The notes under the pieces: generated by a model
The model's input: the letters and a program-made list of their open reading frames with translations, nothing else
The model's database searches: none
What the model was told of the DNA's origin: nothing
DNA from: Agrobacterium tumefaciens
Lineage (GTDB): Bacteria > Pseudomonadota > Alphaproteobacteria > Rhizobiales > Rhizobiaceae
DNA length: 64,000 nt
Assembly: GCF_009649785.1 (NCBI RefSeq)
Contig: NZ_WJOK01000004.1
Span: 124,001-188,000 of the forward strand
Direction: 5' to 3'
Translations under genes and position numbers: made by a program
Part shown: piece after piece, positions 34,548 to 43,368 of the stretch
Layout: each line of letters opens with the position of its first letter
Numbering within the stretch: the first letter of the stretch is position 1

Positions 34548-34814
34548 TCATGCCTGCGCAGGAGGTGTCTTGCGGCGCCGGTCCAGGAGGAACCGCGCGT
34601 AGCCGATGATGGTGAACAGCAGCCAGGCGACCTGTGAAATCAGCGAGCCGAGGTTGAAATTCCATATCAGCGAGTAGATCAGAAACACGCCACCCAGAAC
34701 GTTTAAGAGAGTGTAGCGCCAGTCTTCTATCGTCAGAAGTCGTAGCTGCAACAAGGCATAGGCGAAGAGATAAAAAAACGCTCCTGCAAGGCCGACAAGA
34801 TCCGCTAGCCCCAT
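34548..34814 (-). CDS. small three-span membrane protein (CBU_0592-like)
   Basis: 88 residues from ATG 34814, chosen because GGAG lies 9 bases upstream; an in-frame ATG at 34829 has none. Three hydrophobic segments (LVGLAGAFFYLFAYALL, LLNVLGGVFLIYSLIW, LISQVAWLLFTIIGYARFL) with a basic C-terminus match the small CBU_0592-type membrane family as I remember it. A much longer open frame to 36023 in this register is the shadow of the binding-protein gene. Function unknown. Confidence 0.7.
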   Translation of the reverse strand: MGLADLVGLAGAFFYLFAYALLQLRLLTIEDWRYTLLNVLGGVFLIYSLIWNFNLGSLISQVAWLLFTIIGYARFLLDRRRKTPPAQA

Positions 34815-35048
34815 TTGTATCCACTCCATAAACACGCCCGCCCGGCGAGCGCCTGCTACACCGGACCCGCTCCGGCGCATCCCTTTACTCCGCTTCGCAG
34901 ATAACCGGATGCGCTCAGATTTCATGACCCCATGCGCAAAAATCATACCCCCCTGCGCGCATCGGTATCTAGTGCCGAACCGTCGAGTACGATACGCCAC
35001 TGCCAGCCGCGCCTCGTCCGGCCCCGATAAAAAACAGGGAACCCAAAC

Positions 35049-36611
35049 ATGACATCCTCCCCCTTTTCCTTCTCGCTCGACCGGCGGCATTTTCTTGCCG
35101 GCGCGGCCAGTCTCGCGGCGCTTTCTGCCGGTTTCATCACAGACGCCAGTGCGCAAGGCGCGGACACACCGAAGAAGGGTGGCGTTTTGAAATTGGGTAT
35201 CGGCGGCGGCAGCACCACGGATAATCTCGATCCCCGCATCCTGAAAGACTGGGTGCCGGTCAATCAGGCCTTCATGATCATGAACGGCCTTGTCGAGATC
35301 GATGCCAGCAATCACGCTGTGCCTGAATTGTTCGAAAGCTGGGAAGCGCAGCCCGGCGCCGTGGAGTGGGTCTTCAAGCTGCGTCAGGGTGTCACCTTCC
35401 ACAACGGCAAGACCCTGACGGTGGAAGACGTCATCTACTCCATCAACCTGCACCGTGGCGAAACCACCTCTGCGGCACGCTCGGTTGCGTCTGCGCTCAA
35501 GAGCGTCGACAAGCTTTCCGACACCGAGGTCAAGATCGTCCTCGAAAGCGGCAATGCCGACCTTCCTTACATCCTGTCCGACTACCATTTCCTCGTTGTG
35601 CCGGAAGGCTGGACGGATTTCAGCAAACCTGTCGGCACCGGGCCATTCGTGTTCGAAAGCTACGATCCGGGCGTTCGTTCGCGCTTTACTCGTAATCCGA
35701 ATTACTGGAAGCCGAATGCCGCTCACGTTGACGCCGTGGAAGTCATCGTCATCAACGATATCGCCGCACGCACCAATGCCATGATGTCGGGTCAGGTCCA
35801 TGCGATCAACCAGCTCGACTTCAAGACAGTAGACCTGCTGCGCCGTAACCCCAACCTCAACATCGTCCAATCGGCTGGCGGCCAGCACTTCACATTCCTG
35901 ATGGATTGCACGCAGGCGCCATACAAGGACAACAATATCCGCCTTGCCATCAAGCACGCCATCGACCGCGAGCAGCTTTTGAAAACCGCGCTGCGTGGCT
36001 ACGGCCGCATCGGGAACGATCATCCCATCCCGAGTTCTGACCGCTTTTATGCCGCGGATCTGGCGCAGCGTCCCTACGACCCCGAGAAGGCGAAGTTTTA
36101 TCTGAAGCAGGCTGGCCTCGATACGCTCAAGGTAGAGATTTCCGCTTCCGACGCCGCCTTCTCCGGCGCTGTGGATGCAGCAGCGATTTTCCGCACGAGT
36201 GCGGCCAAGGGCGGCATCGATGTTTCTATCAAGCGCGAACCCGCCGATGGCTACTGGGACAACGTCTGGATGAAAGCTCCATTCTGCATGTCATACTGGG
36301 GCGGACGCCCGACAGCAGACCAGATGCTGACCATCGCTTACCAGTCCACCTCGGCGCAAAATGATACGCACTGGAAGAACGAAAACTTCGACAGGAAACT
36401 CATCGAGGCGCGTGCACTTCTCGATGATGCGAAGCGCAAGGAAATCTATGCCGAGCTTCAGGCGCTCATCTCCAATGAGGGCGGCGCCATGATCCCGATG
36501 TTCGGAGATTATCTGGATGCGACATCCAAGAAACTGAAGGGCGTGACCACGCATCCGATGTTCAACTTCATGGGTGCCCGTCTCGCTGAAAAGGTCTGGT
36601 TGGACGCATAA
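35049..36611 (+). CDS. periplasmic peptide-type substrate-binding protein (SBP family 5)
   Basis: 520 residues. Twin-arginine-like signal DRRHFLAGAASLAALSAG with a cut near residue 36, then the family 5 layout: LFESWEAQPGAVEWVFKLRQ and GVTFHNGKTLTVEDVIYSIN near 110-135. It feeds the permease pair encoded just downstream; its TAA stop overlaps the next ATG (TAATG). Start 35049 has AGGGA upstream. The 219 bases before it, shared with the small membrane gene, contain the promoter but no clear operator. Confidence 0.92.
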   Translation: MTSSPFSFSLDRRHFLAGAASLAALSAGFITDASAQGADTPKKGGVLKLGIGGGSTTDNLDPRILKDWVPVNQAFMIMNGLVEIDASNHAVPELFESWEAQPGAVEWVFKLRQGVTFHNGKTLTVEDVIYSINLHRGETTSAARSVASALKSVDKLSDTEVKIVLESGNADLPYILSDYHFLVVPEGWTDFSKPVGTGPFVFESYDPGVRSRFTRNPNYWKPNAAHVDAVEVIVINDIAARTNAMMSGQVHAINQLDFKTVDLLRRNPNLNIVQSAGGQHFTFLMDCTQAPYKDNNIRLAIKHAIDREQLLKTALRGYGRIGNDHPIPSSDRFYAADLAQRPYDPEKAKFYLKQAGLDTLKVEISASDAAFSGAVDAAAIFRTSAAKGGIDVSIKREPADGYWDNVWMKAPFCMSYWGGRPTADQMLTIAYQSTSAQNDTHWKNENFDRKLIEARALLDDAKRKEIYAELQALISNEGGAMIPMFGDYLDATSKKLKGVTTHPMFNFMGARLAEKVWLDA

Positions 36612-37558
36612 TGACTAAGCTTATCCTGAAGCGCATTGCTTTGGGTATTTTGACGCTTCTGCTGGTGTCGGCGCTTATTTTCGCCGGCACTCAGCTTCTT
36701 CCCGGAGATGTGGCGTCGGCAATACTCGGACAGAATGCGACGCCTGAATCTCTCGCCGTGCTGCGCGCCGATCTCGGTCTGGAGCAGCCCCTTCTGCAAC
36801 GTTATCTTTCCTGGCTCGGCGGTTTCGTAACCGGCGACCTTGGAAATTCGCTGGCAAACCACCAGCCTGTCGCAGCTCTCCTATGGCCGCGGTTCTGGAA
36901 CACCATGGCGCTGGCGCTGTATGCCGCCGTCGTGTCCGTTCCGGTTGCCGTACTTCTGGGTCTGTTCAGTGCCATCTGGCGCGGCAGCCTGTTCGATCGG
37001 GCTGTCAACATCGTTGCGCTGGGCTTTGTTTCCCTTCCGGAATATTTTCTGGGCCTGTTGCTGATCCTTTTCGTGTCCGTGCAGTACAATCTTTTGCCGA
37101 GCCTTGCTGACACTTATCCGGGCATGGGCTTTGCGGATTGGCTGAAAGCCACCACGCTTCCTGCTCTGACGCTGGTTCTGGTTACTGTGGCGCAGATGCT
37201 GCGCATGACCCGTACCGCCGTTCTTGCGGTGATGGATCAGGCCTATGTCGAAACAGCCTATCTCAAGGGATTGCGGACCAAACGCGTGGTTCTCCGCCAC
37301 GCGCTTCCCAACGCCGCGGCCCCGATCGTCAACGTCGTATCGTTCAACATCGCCTATCTCATCACCGGTGTGGTGCTGGTAGAGGCCGTGTTCAACTATA
37401 ACGGCCTTGGCCGTTTCATGGTCGATGCCGTTTCGAAGCGGGACCTTCCGCTGGTACAGGCAGCAGCCCTCGTTTTCGGCGCAACCTACGTCATTCTAAA
37501 CATCATTGCCGATGTGTCGGCAATTGCGCTTAACCCGCGCCTGAGGCATCCCCGATGA
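36611..37558 (+). CDS. oligopeptide-type ABC transporter permease, DppB type
   Basis: 315 residues, six membrane spans, with the ILGQNATPESLAVLRADLGL segment and the TAYLKGLRTKRVVLRHALPN-type EAA loop (about 215-234) of DppB proteins. Start overlaps the binding-protein stop; its own stop overlaps the DppC start by ATGA, so the whole operon is translationally coupled. Confidence 0.93.
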   Translation: MTKLILKRIALGILTLLLVSALIFAGTQLLPGDVASAILGQNATPESLAVLRADLGLEQPLLQRYLSWLGGFVTGDLGNSLANHQPVAALLWPRFWNTMALALYAAVVSVPVAVLLGLFSAIWRGSLFDRAVNIVALGFVSLPEYFLGLLLILFVSVQYNLLPSLADTYPGMGFADWLKATTLPALTLVLVTVAQMLRMTRTAVLAVMDQAYVETAYLKGLRTKRVVLRHALPNAAAPIVNVVSFNIAYLITGVVLVEAVFNYNGLGRFMVDAVSKRDLPLVQAAALVFGATYVILNIIADVSAIALNPRLRHPR

Positions 37559-38379
37559 ATATGCTCCGCACCATCACCCCAACCGCATGGGTCGGTCTTT
37601 TCATCATTTCGGTCAACATCGTCCTGTTCGCAGCCGGTCCGCATATCGCGCCTTTCGGGCAGGAGGAGATCGTCGGTTCGCCTTTCGATCCGCCTTCGGC
37701 AATGCACTGGTTTGGCCTTGATCAGAACGGACGCGACATGCTGTCGCGCCTTTTGGCCGGTGCGCAAATCTCCATCGGCGTTTCGCTGGCAGCGTCCCTG
37801 CTCTCCTTCACAATCGGGATCACACTTGGTTTCATCGCGGCTATCTTCGGCGGCTGGCTCGATATGGTTCTCTCGCGCATCGTCGACACTGTCATGTGTA
37901 TTCCAGTGCTGATCTCGGCTCTTGTCGTGCTGCAGGCGCTAGGCTCGTCCATCCCCGTGCTGATAGTGACCATTGCGCTTCTGGATTCCACCCGCGTCTT
38001 CCGTCTGGCGCGCATTGTCGCCCAGGGCGTGAATGTGCTGGAATATGCCGAGACCGCGCGCCTGCGCGGAGAAGGCCTGATCTGGCTAGTGTTCAGGGAG
38101 ATACTGCCCAATGCCCTGCCGCCGCTCATTGCGGAATTCGGCCTGCGTTTCTGCTTCACCTTTCTGTTCGTGGCCGGCCTGTCCTTTCTCGGGCTTGGCG
38201 TTCAGCCTCCTTTCGCAGACTGGGGCGGCATGGTGAAGGACAACCAGCAGGCCATTCTTTACGGCCTCTACGCACCGCTATATCCGGCCGCTGCCATCGC
38301 CGTTCTCACCATCGGCGTCAATCTCGTCGTGGACTGGCTGCTGGCTGGCCGCAGCGCAATTCAGGGAGCAGACCGATGA
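37555..38379 (+). CDS. oligopeptide-type ABC transporter permease, DppC type
   Basis: 274 residues with the FGLDQNGRDMLSRLLAGAQ segment near 58-76 that marks DppC/OppC, and six spans. The N-terminal cytoplasmic tail is short, so the first span starts near residue 12. Coupled by ATGA overlaps to the DppB gene before it and the ATPase gene after it. Confidence 0.92.
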   Translation: MNMLRTITPTAWVGLFIISVNIVLFAAGPHIAPFGQEEIVGSPFDPPSAMHWFGLDQNGRDMLSRLLAGAQISIGVSLAASLLSFTIGITLGFIAAIFGGWLDMVLSRIVDTVMCIPVLISALVVLQALGSSIPVLIVTIALLDSTRVFRLARIVAQGVNVLEYAETARLRGEGLIWLVFREILPNALPPLIAEFGLRFCFTFLFVAGLSFLGLGVQPPFADWGGMVKDNQQAILYGLYAPLYPAAAIAVLTIGVNLVVDWLLAGRSAIQGADR

Positions 38380-39989
38380 GTAACAATGAGGTCTTGCAAA
38401 TTCGCGGCCTGAAAGTTGCTGCACCGAATGGAGCAATTCTGGTTGATGGTATCGATCTGGATCTCAAGCGCGGTGAGGTCAAAGGGCTGATCGGTGAATC
38501 CGGCGCCGGTAAATCCACCATCGGGCTTGCCGCCATGGGATATGGCCGAAACGGTTGCCGAATCGTTGGTGGAGAAATCGTCGTGAATGGCGTTTCGCTG
38601 ATGACGGTGGATCGCGCCGGTCGTGAGGCGGCGCGCGGTGCGCGCATCGCCTATGTGGCGCAAAGTGCAGCTGCGGCGTTCAACCCTGCCATGAAGATTG
38701 GCGAACAGATTATCGAGGGGCCGCTTTACCACGGCGTCATGAACCGGCGGGAAGCCGAAGCCTGGATGCTGGAACTGCTGCAAGCGCTGCAACTTCCCGA
38801 TTATCAGAATTTCGGCGACCGTTACCCGCATCAGGTCTCCGGTGGGCAGTTACAGCGCGCGATGGTGGCCATGGCGATGTCATGCCGCCCTGACATACTC
38901 GTGCTGGACGAACCCACAACGGCACTCGATGTCACCACGCAGATAGAGGTTCTGGCCCTGCTCCGCAGTCTCATCCAGCGCTACAATACCGCCGCCCTCT
39001 ACATCACGCATGACCTTGCCGTCGTCGCGCAGATTGCTGACAGCATCATAGTCTTGCGCCATGGCAAGAAGGTAGAGGCCGGTTCTGCCGAGGATATCCT
39101 CGAGCACCCGCAGGAAGACTATACGCGCCGTCTTGTTTCCGAACGCCAAGCCAGCATGTCCGGCGAATCCGTCCAGAACAGGGGTGGTGAAATCCTGCTC
39201 GAAGCGCGTGACGTCACCGCCTACTACGGTCGCAAGAAGGTGCTGGACAACGTTCACTGCGAAATCCGAAAGGGCGAAACACTGGCAGTCGTGGGTGAAT
39301 CCGGTTCGGGAAAATCCACTTTGGCCAGGGTTATCGCCGGGTTGCCGCCGCAATCTTCCGGTGTCGTTTCGCTGGCTGGACACCGGCTTGCGGACAAGTA
39401 CTCCAGGCGTTCGCGTGAAGATCTTCGCCGTATCCAGCTCGTCTACCAGCTTCCGGATGTGGCGCTCAATCCACGCCACACCGTAGGCGAGATCATCGGC
39501 CGTCCCATGTCGTTCTATTTCGGAATGAATGAAGATGAGCGCGCCTCCGAGGTGAACCGGTTGCTGGACCTGATCGGTCTGCCCCGGGAGTTTGCAGAGC
39601 GCCTGCCAAAAGCGCTTTCCGGGGGGCAGAAGCAGCGCGTGTGTATCGCACGCGCACTTGCCGCAAGACCCGATCTTATCATCTGCGACGAGGTGACATC
39701 GGCACTTGATCCTCTCGTGGCGGAAGAAATTCTCAGACTGTTGCGCTCGTTGCAGGATGAACTGGGCGTCTCCTATCTGTTCATCACCCATGACCTCGGC
39801 GTCGTTCGCCGGCTCGCCGACAGGACGATGGTGATGCAGCATGGCCGCATTGTCGAAACCGGGACGACCAAGGAGGTTTTTGCACCTCCTTACCAACCCT
39901 ATACCGAACAGCTCATCACCTCCGTCCCCGAACTGCGGCGCGACTGGCTGGATGGCGTGCTGGCAAAACGTGGCCTCCCCGCCGCATGA
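38376..39989 (+). CDS. oligopeptide-type ABC transporter, fused double ATP-binding protein
   Basis: 537 residues from ATG 38376, which overlaps the DppC stop; the longer open frame from 37896 is a shadow on the permease gene. Two ATPase halves: Walker A GESGAGKS at 40-47 and GESGSGKS near 305, signatures VSGGQLQR and LSGGQKQR, Walker B ILVLDEP and LIICDE. The first half has Ala instead of Ser in the Walker A loop, still functional in the family. Completes the importer that begins at 35049. Confidence 0.93.
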   Translation: MSNNEVLQIRGLKVAAPNGAILVDGIDLDLKRGEVKGLIGESGAGKSTIGLAAMGYGRNGCRIVGGEIVVNGVSLMTVDRAGREAARGARIAYVAQSAAAAFNPAMKIGEQIIEGPLYHGVMNRREAEAWMLELLQALQLPDYQNFGDRYPHQVSGGQLQRAMVAMAMSCRPDILVLDEPTTALDVTTQIEVLALLRSLIQRYNTAALYITHDLAVVAQIADSIIVLRHGKKVEAGSAEDILEHPQEDYTRRLVSERQASMSGESVQNRGGEILLEARDVTAYYGRKKVLDNVHCEIRKGETLAVVGESGSGKSTLARVIAGLPPQSSGVVSLAGHRLADKYSRRSREDLRRIQLVYQLPDVALNPRHTVGEIIGRPMSFYFGMNEDERASEVNRLLDLIGLPREFAERLPKALSGGQKQRVCIARALAARPDLIICDEVTSALDPLVAEEILRLLRSLQDELGVSYLFITHDLGVVRRLADRTMVMQHGRIVETGTTKEVFAPPYQPYTEQLITSVPELRRDWLDGVLAKRGLPAA

Positions 39990-40094
39990 TCTGCGGGGCG
40001 GTTCACTCTTTGATGGGAGCCGCCTCGCATTCTTTCATTGTTGTCTCCCGGCAAAGCGATGCCCGCTTCAAATGACCCGACTGGAATACCCCAA

Positions 40095-42098
40095 ATGACA
40101 ATACGTGTTGAAGAACATATCTGGATTCCCATGAGCGATGGCGTACGCCTTGGTGCTCGCCTTTGGCTGCCGGAGGGCGCGGAACAATCGCCGGTTCCCG
40201 CCATTCTCGAGTATATTCCCTATCGCAAGCGAGACGGAACCCGCGGGCGCGACGAGCCGATGCACGGCTATTTTGCCAGCCAGGGATATGCCGCGATTCG
40301 CGTGGACATGCGTGGCACAGGCGAATCCGATGGCCACATGGCAGACGAATATCTGAAGCAGGAACAGGACGACGCACTCGAGGTGATCGACTGGATTTCC
40401 CGCCAGCCGTGGTGCAGCGGCAATGTCGGCATGATGGGCAAGAGCTGGGGCGGCTTCAACGGCCTGCAGGTCGCCGCCCGCCGTCCGCCGGCACTGAAAG
40501 CCGTCATCACCGCCTATTCGACCGACAACCGTTATACCGACGACATTCACTACATGGGCGGCCTGCTGCTGAACGACAATCTGTGGTGGGGCACCATCAT
40601 GCTTGCTTATCAGAGCCGTCCGCTCGATCCGGAGATCGTTGGCGACACGTGGCGCGACAGCTGGATCGAGCGCCTGGAGAAGCTCCCCTTCTTTCCCGCA
40701 CTCTGGCTGGAACACCAACGTTACGACGATTACTGGAAACACGGCTCGGTCTGCGAAGACTGGAGCGCCATTGAATGCCCGGTCCTTGCCATCGGCGCAT
40801 GGGCGGACAGCTATACCAATGCCGTCCCGCGGCTTCTGGAGAACCTTCAGGTCCCGCGTCGCGGCATCATCGGTCCGTGGGGCCATATCTACCCCCAAGA
40901 TGGTGTTCCCGGTCCCGCAATTGGCTTCCTGCAGGAAGCAACGCGCTGGTGGGACCATTGGCTGAAAGGCAAGGACACCGGCGTCATGGACGAGCCGATG
41001 CTGCGCGCCTTCGTCAGCGACACGATCGAACCGACCGGTACGCGCACGACGACGCAAGGCCGCTGGGTGGGTGAAGCAACATGGCCTTCGCCCGAAATTG
41101 CAACCCGCTCACTTTACCCCGGTGCAGCGAAGGAACTGCGCGATACGGCAAGCGAACCGGCAATTCTCAGCATTCGTTCGCCGCAAAGCCACGGCAAGGC
41201 GGGCGGGGAATGGATGGCGACCGGATGCCCCGGCGAACATCCAACCGATCAGCGGCTCGACAACGGTGGCGCGCTCGTTTTCGAAACCGCCTTGATGGAA
41301 GAGGATTTCGATATCCTCGGTGCGCCGGTAGCGCGTCTGCGCATTGCCGCAGATTGCCCTGTCGCGCAGATTTCACTGCGCCTCAACGACGTCCTGCCGG
41401 ATGGCTGTGTCACACGTGTCAGTTATCAGGTTTTCAACCTGACTCACCGCGATAGCCACGAAAATCCGGAAGCGTTGGAACCCGGCAAATTTTACGATGT
41501 CGCAATCAAGCTCAATGATTGCGGTTATCGTTTTGCCAAAGGGCACCGGCTGCAACTCGCCATCGCCACGGCCTACTGGCCGATGGTATGGACATCGCCT
41601 TACGATGCGACGATCAGCGTCTCCATTGCAGAAAGTGCGCTTGACCTGCCCGTGCGTGCCACCTGTGACGACAAGCCTGTGCGTTTCGAGGCCCCTGCCC
41701 ACGGCCCATCGACACCCATGACGCAGGTCGATCCCGGCACGGTCCGCCGCTGGACCGAACAGGACCATGAGACGGGTATCAACACCTATGTCACGGAAGG
41801 CGTGGGCGGCTTGTTCGGCGAGGGCGTGTTGCGGTTTGACGACATCGACACCGAACTCAGCCATAGCCTGCGGCGTCAATTGACCATTCGCGACGGAGAT
41901 CCCCTCTCCGCGAAATACGTCCTCACCCAGACATATGAAATTGGCCGCGATGGGTGGCGCATCAAGATCGAGAGCCGCACCGAGATGCGCTCCGACAGGG
42001 AGAATTTCTACCTGACCGGAGAACTTTCGGCACTCGAAAATGGCAGCCTCGTCAAAACCCGGAAGTGGGATGAGCGCTACAAACGCGACCTCATCTGA
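40095..42098 (+). CDS. CocE/NonD-family serine hydrolase (X-Pro dipeptidyl-peptidase-like)
   Basis: 667 residues. An alpha/beta-hydrolase domain carries the nucleophile S117 in GKSWGGF, an Asp in IGAWADSY (about 255) and the His in GPWGH (about 280). A C-terminal jelly-roll region (from about 370) is typical of CocE esterases and Xaa-Pro dipeptidyl peptidases. No signal peptide, so cytoplasmic: it probably splits an ester, amide or peptide imported by the operon just upstream, 105 bases away. Start 40095 matches where family similarity begins; ATG 40059 and 40038 are in frame but look like leader. Confidence 0.88.
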   Translation: MTIRVEEHIWIPMSDGVRLGARLWLPEGAEQSPVPAILEYIPYRKRDGTRGRDEPMHGYFASQGYAAIRVDMRGTGESDGHMADEYLKQEQDDALEVIDWISRQPWCSGNVGMMGKSWGGFNGLQVAARRPPALKAVITAYSTDNRYTDDIHYMGGLLLNDNLWWGTIMLAYQSRPLDPEIVGDTWRDSWIERLEKLPFFPALWLEHQRYDDYWKHGSVCEDWSAIECPVLAIGAWADSYTNAVPRLLENLQVPRRGIIGPWGHIYPQDGVPGPAIGFLQEATRWWDHWLKGKDTGVMDEPMLRAFVSDTIEPTGTRTTTQGRWVGEATWPSPEIATRSLYPGAAKELRDTASEPAILSIRSPQSHGKAGGEWMATGCPGEHPTDQRLDNGGALVFETALMEEDFDILGAPVARLRIAADCPVAQISLRLNDVLPDGCVTRVSYQVFNLTHRDSHENPEALEPGKFYDVAIKLNDCGYRFAKGHRLQLAIATAYWPMVWTSPYDATISVSIAESALDLPVRATCDDKPVRFEAPAHGPSTPMTQVDPGTVRRWTEQDHETGINTYVTEGVGGLFGEGVLRFDDIDTELSHSLRRQLTIRDGDPLSAKYVLTQTYEIGRDGWRIKIESRTEMRSDRENFYLTGELSALENGSLVKTRKWDERYKRDLI

Positions 42099-42422
42099 TG
42101 TCGCATGGCCCTTGCAGGTGTTTGCGGGGGCCTACAACATACTATTGTCTCGATACCGTACCTGTCAGCTTTCCTGTTCAGGAGCGATCAATGTCACGGT
42201 TGGGAAACAGGATCGATATCGGCCTACGTCTCGTGTCAGAAGCGGGAGACCTTGAACTGCGGCATGAGCCCCAATGAAGGAGTCTGGCAAAACGCCTGTG
42301 CGGGATCCGCCCGCACGGCGATACTGCGTGAAGGCCTTCCCGCTAAAAACAATGCAGAGCGAGTAAAAGGGATGGCCAAGCACAACTTTTTGTCGAGACG
42401 CAAAAATTAGAAAAACTAATAG
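42099..42422. other. intergenic stretch without a recognisable gene
   Basis: Between the hydrolase stop and the cold-shock promoter I find no supported gene. It has one strong hairpin, GTGCGGG (42298-42304) / CCCGCAC (42310-42316), without a U-run. An open frame of 48 codons from 42264 has no ribosome site and no family resemblance. Confidence 0.5.
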
Positions 42423-42451
42423 TTGACGCAACCATGCAAGCACGCTATAAC
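42423..42451 (+). promoter_or_regulatory. sigma70-type promoter of the cold-shock gene
   Basis: TTGACG (42423-42428), 17 bases, TATAAC (42446-42451). Transcription would start near 42458, leaving a leader of about 137 bases before the cold-shock ATG, the long structured leader usual for csp messages. Confidence 0.7.
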
Positions 42452-42594
42452 GAACCATCGAATTTGCTTGCTTAGCTTTGCTTGTTGCGCGATTGGCACC
42501 GCGTTCTGAACGAACCTTTCCTTTCAAAATCGCTATCAATGTTCGCAGCGCTTCTCAGTGCTGTGGGTCCTCTATCGCTATGAAAGGGTTCATC

Positions 42595-42804
42595 ATGACC
42601 ACTGGCACAGTTAAATGGTTTAATTCCACTAAAGGCTTCGGCTTCATTCAGCCTGACAACGGCGGCACAGATGCCTTCGTTCATATCTCCGCCGTTGAGC
42701 GGGCTGGTATGCGCGAACTCGTCGAAGGCCAGAAGATTGGCTTCGACCTGGAACGCGACAACAAGTCCGGCAAAATGTCGGCCTGCAATCTGCAGGCTGC
42801 CTAA
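42595..42804 (+). CDS. cspA: cold-shock domain protein, CspA family
   Basis: 69 residues, the normal size. [19 protein letters not shown] holds the RNP1 nucleic-acid motif (KGFGFI) and [10 protein letters not shown] the RNP2 motif (FVHI). Binds single-stranded RNA or DNA as a chaperone. The ATG at 42595 has GAAAGGG seven bases upstream; the in-frame ATG at 42580 lies on that site. Ends before a strong terminator. Confidence 0.95.
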   Translation: MTTGTVKWFNSTKGFGFIQPDNGGTDAFVHISAVERAGMRELVEGQKIGFDLERDNKSGKMSACNLQAA

Positions 42805-42866
42805 CGGGTTTTGCTTCCCTTTGACCACGGATGTACTGGCACTGCCGGAAGCACCCCGAACCAATC

Positions 42867-42898
42867 AAGGCCAGGCAAATTGCCTGGCCTTTTGTTTT
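42867..42898 (+). terminator. intrinsic terminator of the cold-shock gene
   Basis: AAGGCCAGGCAA (42867-42878) and TTGCCTGGCCTT (42880-42891) form a twelve-base perfect stem followed by TTGTTTT. One of the clearest terminators of the window. Confidence 0.9.
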
Positions 42899-42933
42899 CC
42901 GCTCGCATGCCGAGCCTTACCACCGGAACACCC

Positions 42934-43158
42934 ATGACAGAAAAATACAGTATCTCGCGCCAGAAGGCCGAGGTTGCCTTCAGCAACATCCAGACGCCGT
43001 TCTTCGCAAAGGACAAAGCGCTCGACGAGCTTGATTCGATCACGCAATCCCGCGACGCCAAGACCTTGCGGCTGCGGGAAGCACGTCTTGCAAAGGAACA
43101 GTCTGATCGCATTTCTGCGACATCCGCTCTTCTTGCCAAGCGTGCCCGTGCACGATGA
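42934..43158 (+). CDS. small basic protein of unknown function downstream of cspA
   Basis: 74 residues from ATG 42934, highly charged and helical by composition: KAEVAFSNIQTPFFAKDKAL then a Ser/Arg/Glu/Lys-rich helix ending in AKRARAR. No Cys, no membrane span. It follows the cspA terminator by 36 bases, so it is read only by read-through or from a promoter inside the terminator region. I know similar small proteins near csp genes in rhizobia but no function. Confidence 0.65.
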   Translation: MTEKYSISRQKAEVAFSNIQTPFFAKDKALDELDSITQSRDAKTLRLREARLAKEQSDRISATSALLAKRARAR

Positions 43159-43368
43159 TGGTTTTGACGGCATCGTCAGAACAGGTGCCTGAAGCCAATT
43201 CGCATCAGACGGCTTCCTAACCATCCCGGTATATACAGACGCCGGGCCTTGAGCTGTTGCATGCCTGTCAACTCCCAGGCAAGCTTACGTTCCAGCTGCC
43301 CAAGCGCGGCGCCAGTTATATTAAATCACTAAATTAGAATTATATTTAAAAACCGAAGCTATCGGCGT

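Noticed and set aside
34830-36023. Extension of the small three-span membrane protein into a 491-residue protein
   Set aside because: The extra part is the shadow of the binding-protein gene; only the last 90 residues have membrane-protein character.
42264-42410. Possible 48-codon gene before cspA
   Set aside because: No ribosome site, no hydrophobic or charged pattern of interest, and it crosses a strong hairpin.
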